A stretch of 64,000 nt of DNA from Anaspis maculata (taxonomy: Eukaryota > Arthropoda > Insecta > Coleoptera > Scraptiidae). The stretch is from positions 51,705,416 through 51,769,415 of the forward strand of contig OX421966.1 in the NCBI GenBank assembly GCA_949128115.1, given 5' to 3'. Below the pieces are notes generated by a model, which saw only the letters and a list, made by a program, of their open reading frames with translations, ran no database searches and was not told the origin of the DNA. Shown here one piece after another: positions 34,530 through 45,904 of this stretch (position 1 is the first letter of the stretch; each line of letters begins with the position of its first letter). Both the position numbers and the translations under genes were made by a program.

Positions 34530-35375
34530 TTAGTACCAAAGTGTTCTATCATATATCGGGCTTTTACTAGTCGATTCAACTCTTGCCACTTTTCATCTTC
34601 ATCATCATCATTTCCTCTGATATGCAACATGCTTTCACTTTGAGTCATCTCGACCGTTTCGTTTGTCCTTCCGCAAATTGTCCAACCCAGCGGCGTCTCA
34701 GCTGCGACTGGACCGTCTTTAGGACCCGTAACTCTTCGCATGGGGATAATCAAGTCAGCCTGAGGTTGCCCAAATATCATTGAGATTTTCGAATTTTCTG
34801 GCTCTGCAAATGGTACATTTTTAAACTTGTCCCAATGTTTCATTGATAGTTTATTGAAATTTGCTTTTGGTAATTTGTATTCTAAGTTTTCCAGAGTTCT
34901 CACTTCATTTAAAGTGAAGTCCATTGCCTATAGCTCGTATCTTCAAATCAAGTAATAACGAGTCATTGACAGTCGTCATTTTGTCTAAACCGGTATAACT
35001 GAACTTTTCCTTTTCACCTTCCAGCCCCAAAAGATCTGTGTATTTTGAATCTAACAATGTGTACCCAGAAAAAGTGTCTACTGCCGCAAAGATTCTCGTA
35101 ACTCCTTTCGGTCCAAAAATTTGCAGTTTCACTACCTGGTACAGAATTTTACTCGTTGCTTTACTTTTCTGTCTTTTATCGTCAACCATAGCCACTATCT
35201 CGCTTTCTCCTTTCTGAGCATAATCGATGTGCAAAAAATTGGAATGTCTCTTTTTACATCCATTTTTACCACAAGTTGTTCGTCGCCTACAATTGACTAC
35301 TTCATGTTTACCTTTCAGACAAAGGTAACACAATCTATTTTTTCTTACGAACTCTCTTCTTTCTTCCACGTTCAT
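34505..35375 (-). pseudogene. BEL zinc knuckle and protease region, in two frames
   Basis: The first frame (35375-34905) has a CX2CX4HX4C knuckle, CYLCLKGKHEVVNC, followed by CGKNGCKKRH. A retropepsin-like segment follows, AAVDTFSGYTLLDSKY. The expected D-T/S-G triad appears as D-T-F, so either the active site is altered or a local lesion displaced it. The second frame (34924-34505) continues the protease-to-RT linker, with AETPLGWTICGR typical of BEL polyproteins. Confidence 0.85.
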
Positions 35376-35479
35376 CTTCTTGAAATCTGAGCAATCTTGA
35401 ATTTCATGCGGATGTTTGCGAATTGGACAGAACTTTTTGCGTGTGTCTAATTCATTTATTGTCGCAAGAACTGGTTCCT

Positions 35480-36836
35480 TTAGCGCTGCATCTTATTTTG
35501 GTAGGTAGGTATATGTTCTTTCTTGCTTGTAAATTCTCGTTCTCTGGTTTCCGGATTCATTGACAACATTTCACAAACCATTTTGGCTTTTTCGTTTATC
35601 CAAATTGAGAATTCTTGCAGATTTCCTTGCTTACCTTTGTTGTTTCTCTGTTTAATCCATTCTAATCTCATCGACTCGGGAAGTTTTCTCTCAATATCTA
35701 TCATAATGAGTGAATTATTAAGTTCAGTTTCCATTTTTAAAGACAACAAAGTGGATGTCAAATTATCTACCTTTGTAGCCAAATCGATAATATAATTCCA
35801 GTAGCTACCTTTACCTGGCGATATTGTTGACAGTTTTTATTTGTTCTAACAAATTAGCAATTACACATCTTGGCTGACCATACCTGTTTTGCAGTTTTTC
35901 AATTATTTTGGGTACATTTTCTGGAATTCCCATCAAACCTTTTACAAGTTCAAGAGCTTCACCTTTCAAGCATTTGTGCAATCTTTGCAAATTACATCCG
36001 TTATTGTACTCGCATTGATCATTTGTTTCATGGTAAATTCTGATGAATTGGAACCAGTCCTGTAACTTTCCCCTGAATTCAGGTAGATCTTTGCCATGTA
36101 CAATTCGTGCACAGAGCTTTTCAAATATTTTTTCATTGTTATTCACCTTATTTGAAACAGTTTCTTTCAATATTAATGATAACATCTTGAAATTCTCATT
36201 CATACTTGCATGGATGTCTTCATTCTTTGTTTCTTCTATCGCGCTTTGTGGTTCTTGCAGTTCCACCCATTCACGAACACGCGTCTCTAGGTTTTCCTCT
36301 CCTCGAAGTTGTGAATTTCTTATTGAACGTTTGCTGGATTGCGAATTGATCTCTGCATCAAGGTCCGTCTCTTCGATTCGTCTTCGCAAAACTATGAGTT
36401 CTTCTTGTTGCCTTAGTAGCTCCATTTTTTCTTCATTTAATTTGACTAACGCCTCGCGTTCTCGCAATTCTATTGTTAACCTACGTCTATCGACACTCCG
36501 GGAACTAGCCACAGACCTTATTATTGATGCTTCACTTACCCTGTGTGCATCCTCTTGAACTGAACCATTCAAGGAACCGCCGTCGCGTTCTGAGGGAATC
36601 CTCTTACTGTCAGGACCTAGCTCGTCCATTCCATGGGTTTCTCTCGCACCGCCTGGCTGACCATTCCCCGTTCCTGGTATTGTCGTTTCCATTTCTAGCC
36701 GAACCATCCTAGCTTCTTCCCAATTTCCATACCTCACAGGTGGCCGTCCTGCTTTGCTTCTTTGGGTATGACGTCTGGTTGGCATCCCTTCTGACGCAGG
36801 TCCATTTCGTTGCAAACGTTCGTCTGTCACTGACAT
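35480..36836 (-). pseudogene. BEL gag, with a frameshift
   Basis: The first frame (36836-35811, 341 codons) has a charged N-terminal part with a likely coiled coil (ELREREALVKLNEEKMELL) and then a DUF1759-type gag core, LPEFRGKLQDWFQFIRIY and LQRLHKCLKGEALELVKGL. The frame changes near 35800. The gag continues at 35782-35480 (LPESMRLEWIKQR), then reaches the zinc-knuckle region. DUF1759 gag cores are diagnostic of BEL/Pao. Confidence 0.9.
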
Positions 36837-36839
36837 GCT

Positions 36840-37195
36840 AAGTATTAAGTTCTTATTTTATGATCTGTAATACACTAGCCTTTTGTATTGCCAATTATTT
36901 CAAGAGGTAGGCACTGCCTCGACTGCAATTGAATCTTCACGCTTCACTTCAATTCGCTACGCCCGCTGTCTCGCTCGACGCTGCCGACGGTCGTTGTTGT
37001 TTCTTCCTTGTGGACTGTAGATCTATCTTCGCGGTGGTAATCCGGCTCGAAGGACCAATGGTTCGGTCCTTCGCGTGCTCTTGTCGTCGCAATCGTCGCC
37101 GCGGGATCAGACGGAGTCAAAAAAGGGGGGAAAGTAAAACCGCTTATTATTTCGTGACTTTTCATATTGATGTTATTTGCAACACTCCCCAACAA
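36840..37195 (-). mobile_element. Probable 5' LTR/leader of the BEL element
   Basis: The minus strand starts TGTTGGGGAGTGTTGC, consistent with a 5'-TGTT LTR start. It includes TTGGTCCTTCGAGCCGGA, shared with three fragments near 8.5-10.9 kb, and runs to the gag ATG. The LTR/primer-site boundary could not be set because there is no 3' LTR for comparison. Confidence 0.55.
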
Positions 37196-38627
37196 TGCCA
37201 TCGATCTCTCCTGTTTTTCTAACCATTGCTCCGGTATTGGTTAAGTGGAACATCACAGCAATCCACGACCAATTCCCGGAGCGTCGAGAGACGAAGGTTA
37301 AACTAAGTTATGGAGGGAGGTAAGGGAGTACAGGCATATCGAATCCTATTGGCCAGCGACACTGTCGCCGGCGACATACGGAATTCCGTAAAGCCGCCAT
37401 AAGGAATCCCGAAATGATTTCAGTGAAGCGGTGCAGGCCAGTTGCAGCCGCTATTTCCAAAAGGCGACAAAGACAATCAGTTGTGAACCCCCAATAGATA
37501 CAATGCAAAACTGGTAAATGAGACATGATCCTCAAGGGGTGTAGAAATTCCAACTTTCCATGCGCAGCTCTTTTAAAAGTTTAAAACCAACTGAGGGAGT
37601 TATTTTTATTCAAAGTTCGTGATTTATTTATACTCAGTATGGAATATTTCTACTGCCTGTTTATGCTGGCATGATTGGTATTTGAGAAGCCAAACTTTTA
37701 ACAAGCAAATTAAAAGTGGGCACAACTTTGCTTCATAACATTCTATAAGTAGGTAGGTGGAAATATCCAAGTTACAAATCCATTCAATTCCAAGAGGTTT
37801 TTGATGTTTAGTTGAAGATGATTGCTTCAAAGTCAAAGAAAACGTTACAAATAAGCGATCCTGCCGTAGCGGTGAGTGAGACTGGAGTTGCTGTTGTTGT
37901 CGCAAAAATACATAAAAAAAATCGTCGTCATGACTGCCGCGGGAGTTCTTATCGTAGTCATCATCCTTCCTGCAACGTCTTTGAAGATAATTGAAACTAT
38001 CTGTGAAATTGCCTTGATAATGCAAAATTGTTTTTGTACATACACCATACACTATTTGTTTCAGTTATATACCTAATAAGTAATAATAAAATTTATTACT
38101 TTGGAAGTACCTATAAGCAATAACTGACTGAATGAAATCTGTTCAGTAAGTACTTCTTGAGTTATTGAACTTCAAATTTTTAAATTTGACAGCTTATAGC
38201 TTTTGACAGATGACAGATATGTCATAACTTTTACATGTTTTGAATATATAGAGTTTTCCAAAGCTGAAGGTGTCCCATTTTCAACAAATCTAACTTTGGG
38301 AAAAGGGTTCCAGTTCAATTCAATTTATTTACTTGTAAACCTAGTACGGTCCTGACCTTCCGGCGGTGAAGAGGATGCGCGCACAGCGGGGCGAGACGGG
38401 GGACTTGGAGCACACCAGCGGAGGAGAAGTACGCAGGTTGAAAAAGCTCCGACTCTAATGTTCATATAAGTGCACTTAATAAACGTTTCTCGCGCCACCT
38501 GAGGTTTTTATTAACATACTTCACCATCAAAAACACTTCACGGTCAAGTATCATAACAATAAGGTCGGTCACGTAAGGTCAAAACAAAACTGTAAACATG
38601 TAAAAGTATCACAAAATTGAAAACCCT
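37196..38627. other. Unannotated stretch
   Basis: Short ORFs on both strands between 37308 and 38076 have no recognised domain. A GC-rich patch at 38345-38440 (GGCGGTGAAGAGGATGCGCG) is unassigned. Confidence 0.35.
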
Positions 38628-38631
38628 GTCG

Positions 38632-38887
38632 GTAGCACGGTGAGCTCGGCCCCGCTTTCGAAGGTGAAGGTCCCGGGTTCAAATCCGTACTGGGACAGAT
38701 GGACTTTTTCTGCGTTTCTTACTACTGGGACATCTACATACTATCATGCGGTGATGCCCCGGGAAAAGGGATGAAACCAGAAAGCCATCGAAACAGAACC
38801 CCACTGACTAATCCTCCACAGAATCTCTTCGTTGTTATCTCATCACTGTTATCGTTACTGAAAGACCCCCACCGAAAAACCTGCTAA
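38632..38887 (+). mobile_element. tRNA-derived SINE of a second type
   Basis: Starts GGTAGCACGGTGAGCTCGG (A-box-like), followed by CCCGGGTTCAAATCCG (B box GTTCAAATC) about 45 bases later. An unrelated body ends in CCCCCACCGAAAAACC. The head and body differ from the 56.1-kb SINE. Only one copy occurs here, so the 3' end is approximate. Confidence 0.6.
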
Positions 38888-40229
38888 TAATCTAGTATGT
38901 AGTTGATACAGGGCAAAAAAAAACAGAATTTAAAATTACAAGTTAGTACATTCACAAAAGTTCACACGTTGAAACTTACATCAAGAAATTCTCGATACGA
39001 GTAAAGTGCACCCTCAAGAAGCCAACGTCAAGGTTCAGGTCCACCAGTGGCGTGCAAGAGGTCACTTCGAAATGAAGTGTTCCGTCATTGAAATAATTCT
39101 GAAGTGACCCTAGTGCACGTCAGTGCACTAGTGGCCCCTACGAAATCCAAAGTTAACTGAGCCTCCTTTTCAAAATTAAGACAAAATAAAAATGTTATTT
39201 CTTGAACTTGGATACCCTGTATCCTGTATCTTAGGAAGCAAGTGAGAGGCATACATGTCGTGTATATTCTTCTGAATCAGAGGAAATAGGTTAAAACTCG
39301 AACACTCTGTAGAGAACAGTTGCTGATAAACACTTGATAAGCTCGAGGTTGGCGGAAGGTGAGTAGTTTTCATGTTCAAGACGCAAACACAAGCAGAAGT
39401 AAATTGTTTCAGAAAAAATAAAAAGAATGAATTGTGTACAATAAAATAGCGGGAAATTCGAATGACAACGACAAAATCTCACGTGGCCGCAATTTCCCGG
39501 CTGTCCCCTAATCTTCGCCGTAAACGAGGTGGCAACAACAGCAATTGGTACTTTTATAGCTCTGTTTAATGTTCAATATTTACCCAGATGCACATGCTTT
39601 GCACTCAGGTACCTACATACAAATAGATACTAAAAATATTATGCCTTCCGCCATGATTTAGACGATGATATAGGATGTAAAATACATAATTTTAAACTTG
39701 AGACATCTCTGTACAACGTGATATGTCAAGATTAAACAAGAATTATAAATTGAACTTTAAATATTTGCCCGTGGAGCATCAATCAGCGGCGGCAGTGGTA
39801 CATACACAAATAAATTATACCGACGCAACGGAAAAAGAAAATAATGTAATGCCAGTGGCGCTGCGTGCAGTGCGGCGGTGCCGGTGCAAACCTCTAAACA
39901 TCAAACAAGGATGTTTTTATACACACTGTAAACAATCGCGTAAATCATCCCCTTCTCGTGTTTCACAACATTTTATTTCTGTATTTTGTTTTTTGTGCCG
40001 CCTTTCCATCACAAAATCAGCGGGTTGTGTTGGCGACAGAAAGATCAGGGGAGTGAGAATACTTAGATGATGTTGAACAGACTTATCTTCTTTAGTAGAA
40101 AAAGAGGTAGGTATTACTGGCAGTACTTGATACTAAATACTAGTTGCAATATATGTACGACTATCGACAGGTATGAAATATGCCCTTCGTTTGTCTGACC
40201 TGACAGCTCTGAGAATATAAACTACTCAA
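38888..40229. other. Unannotated stretch
   Basis: The ORF 39723-40070 (115 codons, plus) shows no recognised domain. A local palindrome AGTGCACGTCAGTGCACTAG occurs near 39112. Nothing else is supported. Confidence 0.4.
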
Positions 40230-40399
40230 CAATGGACCTTTTCAATAAAGGCAGTCTCTCTCGCACGATTTACATCACAGCCCCCACAGGACCGCAGTGT
40301 GGTGTGTCGGAGATATTAGGCGCCGTTATAGCTAGACACCTCCAACTGCGCGGTACGAACGCGCATGCATCTGTCTCTCTTTTCTGAAAAGGTCCATTG
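40230..40399. mobile_element. MITE with CAATGGACCTTTTCA ends
   Basis: The 170-bp segment starts CAATGGACCTTTTCA and ends TGAAAAGGTCCATTG, exact inverse ends. GTCTCTCTC blocks just inside are not inverted and may be subterminal repeats. No target duplication is evident. Confidence 0.75.
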
Positions 40400-41472
40400 A
40401 AGTGGTCCACCCAAAAATTTCAATGAAGGTCAAAGTGCCCTATAATAATAATACCCAGGGAGGAAGTAGATGAAGAAATTTTGGAATCGAATGTAATAAA
40501 TGTGAATGATATAACCTATAATTGTATTATTCAACTCATCGTTTACGGTAATGTACTTATCTGCCATCGGTTGCACCAAGTTCTCTCCAGTTTCATTGGA
40601 GTTTTTTTTTCAGTTCTATAAATTATGATATACATTCACAATACATTCACGTATCAAGTTCGTCTTCACTTTTTAAAATATAAAAAGCTCGAGTTTTGCT
40701 CATACATACATTGTACAGCAAAAAACAAAGTTGAAAAGTAGGGCCAAACAGATTCCACCAAAAAAATTTTCGTATTTAAAAAAGTAAAGGCTAATCAATT
40801 GAATGCCTCTATTGTGTCAAATACATACGACTAACGAACTACGCAAGAATTTTGAGGAAAAAATGCCTAATTGCAGTAAAATAACATAGTTTGAAGACGT
40901 AAAAAAAACATGTTTTATCATGTGAAACTTGTTTAGACTCGCTTCTATTGCAATTTGGACACCATGGTTGAACTGAGAATATGGAATTTAGTCGGAAACG
41001 GTACCAAACATGTTTATATTTACTCAAAATCGAGAGAAAAGAAGAATCATCTACAAAGTCAACATTCCCCTCACCAGTTTCTCCCCTTTAGAAATTTTGA
41101 CAGTATTTATGTCAAGATGGTGGTATAAGACCTTAGTGAATCAAGATATGATGTAATTTACTTCACATTAATGGATGACAGGTCGCAGTCCCGACATCAA
41201 AAATTGTGAAAAATGGTGATTTTTGGTCTGTTCTGTGGAACCCACAGTCAATTTTTTGATACAATAAATTTTAAATAAAATTTTCTCAAATAATTTTTTT
41301 TTGAGATTTTATTCGACGAAATCTGCATGATCGGCGAATGCCAGCAATTTGACATTTGAAGACGTCAATAATGTCATTGATAGATAGAGTACAATTCGAA
41401 ATTGGTTTGGCCACCTTGATGAATAATTTCTTTCAACATCACCATCGCAAGTTCAAATTGCCGAATTCGGTT
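40400..41472. other. Unannotated stretch
   Basis: AT-rich DNA without a supported gene or repeat. Confidence 0.4.
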
Positions 41473-41768
41473 AAGGTGGACGGAATATTGGTCAAATAAC
41501 ACAGTTTTCTGTCAGTTCCAGTAACCTTGCCCCTTGAAAGAAAATCATCATTCAGGTCTCTTTTGAAAGCTACAAGAATGGTGTTCAACTTAACGAGCTC
41601 AAATTTTGAATTTAAAAAAAAATGAATTTTTGAAAATTATTTTACAAAAATTTAGAATTTGAGCTCGTTAATTTGAACACCATTCTTGTAGCTTTCAAAA
41701 GAGACTTGAATGGTAATTTTCCTTCAGAGAATAAGGGTACTGGAACTGACTGAAAACTGTGTTATCTG

Positions 41769-42754
41769 TAGGGTTGCACGATGTCAATTGACCGGTCAAA
41801 TAAGCCGTCAATTGACCGGTCAAATAAGCCGTCAATTGACCGGTCATTTGACCGTGTCAAATACTCTGGTCAATTGACCGGTCAAATACGAGCCCCCGGG
41901 CCTCGTGGGGTACTTGCCAATAACATATAGATTTGACTGAAAATACTTTCAATCATCAACAAGAGTGATAAAGAGTATTTCCTGAAAATTCTCAGAAAAT
42001 ATATCCATTGGTTGGAAAGATTTTTTTTTCAATTTTTTTTTTCGAAAGGTTGGTAACAGAGTGGAAACTTCAGTGGAGTTTTCATTTTTGTACTTTTCAA
42101 ATATGTTTTGAGTTTTCAATCCAACAGTGCTATTTGTTTAGTTTTTAGTATATTTGTGACGTCACAAATATATTTTTGAAGCATTATGGCCGCAATTATG
42201 GGAATATAGGAAAAAGAAAAAATACGGGTACATTATTTTTGACCAGACTATCGATTAAGCTAATAAAAAAAATTGGGCAAGTACCTCATTTAAATTTGAT
42301 AAAGTCTAAAAATAGAACCAAATATTAGTGTTTTTTTTTTGGAACATTTTATATCATATATACCATATATTTGTATAAGTACCTGAACTGAGTTAGTTGA
42401 GGTGTTCACGTACCTACCTATAATTAACAAAAATTAAAATTGAAATATATTTTCATTAACATTTATTTGTTTTGAAATGAAATAAAAAATCGAGTAAAAT
42501 ATAGGTAGTAACGTATGATCAAAAACTTTCCTCCTCTAGGCAGGTTGTGATCTGGTCATTGGCAGGCAAACAAGGCTGATTTTGGCCAGGTCACAGCCTG
42601 TCCAGAGGAGGAAAGTTTTTGATCATGCGGTACTTAGGTACTGAATGATAGTAACACCTGTTTTTAGCGTATTTTTTCAATATTTGACCGATTTGACCGT
42701 CAATTGACCGGTCAATTGACCAAATCTTATTTGACCGGTCAAAATGCAACCCTA
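41769..42754. mobile_element. Non-autonomous hAT element J with GACCGGTC repeats
   Basis: The ends are TAGGGTTGCA and TGCAACCCTA. They are flanked by a perfect 8-bp duplication GTTATCTG (41761-41768 and 42755-42762). Near the left end a 24-bp unit based on GTCAATTGACCGGTCAAATA is repeated in tandem at least three times. Similar GACCGGTC blocks recur at the right end. Such arrays fit transposase-binding sites. There is no ORF of note. It carries the K MITE at 42510. Confidence 0.93.
42510..42632. mobile_element. Palindromic MITE K, copy 1
   Basis: ATGATCAAAAACTTTCCTCC at the left pairs with GGAGGAAAGTTTTTGATCAT at the right. The core GTTGTGATCTGGTCA...TGGCCAGGTCACAGCCTG is shared with 47647-47770, though the outermost bases differ. 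Confidence 0.8.
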
Positions 42755-42785
42755 GTTATCTGACCAATATTCCGGCCACCTTAGC

Positions 42786-43270
42786 CTCCTATATAGGACA
42801 CGGTAGTCGTAAGAGAAGCATAGTGTACGACTCCCATGGCTCATGTTACAAGAATGATTTGTCATGCTAGTAAAGAAATCTGATTTGTGTGATCAGTTTT
42901 TATGAGAAAATTCTAAATAGCACTAAATTGAAATTATTGTTCAGTCTACAATTCTGTGCATCAAAATATCAAACACTATGCTACGCCTTAGAAGCGATGT
43001 CTAAAAGAATATCCTTACCTCGATAATCTTACCAAACTCTTTCTTGACAATGGTTTGGCTAGAGAGCTGTTAAGGGCAGTGAGAATCCTTGTAATTCATT
43101 CATGCCCGTCTCAAATCCACCCTTTCCGTTATTCAAGAAGTCGAAGTTGTCATGCACAAAAACCAAGTTTGTTGTTTTGGTGGCGTAAGGTTGGCACTGG
43201 AAGCCCTGGCAGCGATGTCAATTTTCAGACGGGCAACGTCAATTCGGCCATTTTGCTGTTCTTCCCGCTG
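42786..43270. other. Spacer with no supported feature
   Basis: An ORF begins at 43055 and runs into the next inverted repeat. It has no recognised domain. Confidence 0.35.
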
Positions 43271-44706
43271 AGTACCTATCACGGATATCTGAATATAGAG
43301 CTGGATAGCTAATACAACACATGCGTGTTGTCCGAACCCAGCTGGCCGCCATACTGTGCTAAAATGTTATTGGCTGACGGGCAACAAATCGGATTCAAAA
43401 TATAAACCGCCGTCTTTTGTGCATTGGTGTTTACATTTGTTTCAAATATTAATTGTGAAATAATAATTACCTGAAACTGGACAAGTCCTACAGGGAGAAA
43501 GCTAAGATGCTTGTACTTTTGTTTCGTAGAATGATTCTTGGTTCTTGAATCTTCCTATCATTCATTTTTTAATTATTGGTTAGTGGTTATGATTTCATTA
43601 ATGTTGTTCATTACAAATTGCAACTCATTTTATTTCGGAATAGTCAACTACATACATGTTGGAAACGTAAGGTATTTGATGAATTGTTTCGAAGACAAAA
43701 CGTAGAAACTCAAGCAAAAAACTAATGGCGTCTTCGACTGGCCAGAACGGAGCCAGTTCAGCTCGAAAATCGCTATCACTGATTGGGCAAGGATTTTCGA
43801 GAACCTATCGGATCCCCTGATTTTAGAGCCGAACTGGATCGGTTCTAGTGATTTTAAAACGCTACAAAACAACACAAACACGAACCTGATTTATATCTCA
43901 AAAATAAAATGAAAACAATTATTGAAGTATAACATAATTGTTTATTTGTGCTTAATAATAATTCCGACATAGCTTGGCTTGTTGATGCTTTCGGCATAGC
44001 TTGATCTGGTCATGATTCCGGCATAACTTGGCTTGTGGTTGTTGGAGCTTCCTGGATAGCTTGACTGCTTTCTGAAGCTACTGGAATGGGTCTCAGGTAT
44101 ACCGTGGTCTCAGGGTAGGCAAATCAAGTGAAGGAATTACATTGGGTTTCAGTTTCTTGAGCAATCCAATTCGCTCGAAGGCTTCATCCAAGAAATGATC
44201 TGAACAAACACGCTCTCATTGTTACGCTGCTGAATAAATGTTTGTTGATCCCTACTGATGGCCTGGAGCCACTCCACTTTGATCGTTTCGGAAACCTGAA
44301 ATAATTCTTTTGTAATAAATGAAAAATCGGATAAAAACATCGAACTTACACATGATAGGTTATGCCGGTTTTGTTTTGTTTGTCGCTATTTTTGCAACTA
44401 GGCACAAAACAGGACGACATCAAGTCTTTTTCTTCAACAAATCACTGAAAAACGTCGAGAAAACTTCGCACAAAGAAACGGATAAACAAGAAAAACGTTA
44501 AAAAATGACAATAGAATAGATTGACATTTGGCAATCAAAGTGACACTCAGGGATGACAATTATTCGCAGCTTTGCCAACCCACAAGCATTAAAGTAACTA
44601 AAAATTAGCACAGTATGGCGGCCAACACGCGTTTGACAAAAATTGTGGTGGGGGTATATTGTGATTAGCTATCCAGCTCTATATTCAGAAATCCGTGGTA
44701 CCTATC
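43271..44706. mobile_element. Inverted-repeat element carrying a THAP reading frame
   Basis: Left arm TACCTATCACGGATATCTGA...TATAGAGCTGGATAGCTAAT pairs with the right arm ATTAGCTATCCAGCTCTATA, ending CCGTGGTACCTATCG. Further inward CTGGCCGCCATACTGTGCTA pairs with TAGCACAGTATGGCGGCC. The 1.2-kb interior holds a small palindrome (about 43730-43860) and, on the minus strand, a decayed THAP-domain frame. THAP domains start P-element-type transposases, so this may be a deleted P-like element; that is an inference. Confidence 0.7.
44010..44420 (-). pseudogene. THAP-type zinc-finger protein, decayed
   Basis: Exon 1 is 44420-44352, starting MSSCFVPSCKNSDKQNK, with the first two zinc ligands as CX4C. 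A 56-nt intron (GTGTAAG...TTTCAG) is followed by VEWLQAISRDQ. Then, in a shifted frame, SDHFLDEAFE completes the C-X2-H pair, and LKKLKPNVIPSL matches the AVPT-like C-terminal motif of THAP domains. A Ser/Thr/Gln/Pro-rich linker with repeated SQAM-type units follows, then a stop near 44013. Lesions: one frame change near the FPK position after the intron, one before the third cysteine, another in the linker, and a stop. THAP domains bind DNA; here only the N-terminal domain is traceable. It may derive from a P-like transposase or a host THAP gene. Confidence 0.75.
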
Positions 44707-44919
44707 GTACACTTCAAATCAGTTCTTCTGTGTTAGTGGAAGTGTGATAGAGTGATAAACTGATAGGTAATCAGATCGAATAAATTAGTGATTAATTATA
44801 GCTAGTAGATCGTGAGTGGATTCAGCCATGGTCGTTGATCATCGTCCTCACTCGCACTCGCGGTCGACAATTTTGAAAAATCTAGGGTCCCTAGTTAACT
44901 CCCGCCAGTTTCGCCGCGC
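44707..44919. other. Spacer between two elements
   Basis: No feature recognised. Confidence 0.4.
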
Positions 44920-45725
44920 ATTACAATCAGGGCCGATTCTGGCTCGTCGGCCGCCCTTGTGCGAAAACTATTTGGCCGCCCGTCAGCTGTAGCCCCGCAG
45001 CAATTTTCTTGCGGGGACGTCCGGGGTTTCAAGAAATTGCGCCGCAGGCGATGTTTTTTCACTTTGTGGGCCTAAAATCGTCAAGGCCCCCTTCCATTCT
45101 AAACAAAATTATCAACAATTATGATCTATTTTGCGCTGAGGATCAAGGTTTGTCCATGGCCACCTCACTTCAGCATACCCCTCGGCATACCCTAGATTAG
45201 TTCTTAATACCAATTCATGGGTATATTGATTTTGTAGTTGGATGAAATCAGAAAAAGCTGTTCAAATAGGTGGTTCTTTATTGATAAGAAGGCAAAACCC
45301 AGAAAAATGTCATAATTATTGGTGAAATACCTACGAGTACTCGTATAGTCTTGAAAACGCAACAACTTGCGAAATTCCAAGCAAAATTCTGGAAACAAAA
45401 AAAACTTGACAAACCTAATACATATTTGGTACATAAAAAGTGAGTACTAGGTCTCTGAGCAGTAGGCACTAGGTACCTATACCTATACCAAGGGCCGATA
45501 TTTTCGAAGGGTATTATTCCCATCCCCTCAAAAAGTTTTGAATAGGCTATTTGGAAAATTAACCCCGCGCAAAGCGTAGAGCGCAAAGTTCATTAGCCAA
45601 ACAGACTATCCGAAATGTTACCAGGAGATGAAAATTCTTGCCCTTCCTCATAATACTGTAAAGTATGACATATGGTAAGTATAGCATAATAATTTCGATT
45701 CAATAGTAGAAAAAATAGTATATTA

Positions 45726-45842
45726 TATACCAAGGTTGTGAAGAATGCTGTTATAGCTGCGGCGCCTGTTTAAATCCCGAAGCACAGCTGAGGGATATAA
45801 GGCGCCAAAGCTATAACAGCGTTCACAACCGTGGTTTATATA
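45726..45842. mobile_element. Palindromic MITE Y, copy 2
   Basis: TATACCAAGGTTGTGAAGAA pairs with TTCACAACCGTGGTTTATA. The inner blocks GCTGTTATAGCTGCGGCGCC and GGCGCCAAAGCTATAACAGC are nearly perfect inverses. Shares its core with 5884-5985. Confidence 0.88.
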
Positions 45843-45904
45843 CTATTTTTCTTACTACTAGTAAACATTAGATCTTGATTTGTAACAATTTTTCAAAAAT
45901 ATAT

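Larger units (their letters stand above)
33026..37195 (-). mobile_element. BEL/Pao LTR retrotransposon, 3'-truncated and frameshifted
   Basis: The order on the minus strand is: leader/LTR-like region (about 37195-36840), gag, zinc knuckle, protease, reverse transcriptase and the beginning of RNase H. It stops near 33026. Integrase and a 3' LTR are absent. Frame changes are visible near 35800, 35375-35480, 34910 and 33300-33400, and a 137-bp MITE is inserted in pol. The leader begins near TGTTGGGGAGTGTTGC (about 37193) and contains TTGGTCCTTCGAG at 37058-37046. It cannot move on its own as it stands. Confidence 0.9.
41474..42785. mobile_element. Palindromic element I, host of a hAT element
   Basis: Left arm AAGGTGGACGGAATATTGG pairs with the right end CCAATATTCCGGCCACCTT. 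TA lies on both sides. The arms of about 150 bp meet in an A/T-rich loop near 41620 (GAGCTCAAATTTTG and its inverse). The right arm is interrupted by the 986-bp hAT element at 41769. Without it the element is about 320 bp. Confidence 0.85.
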
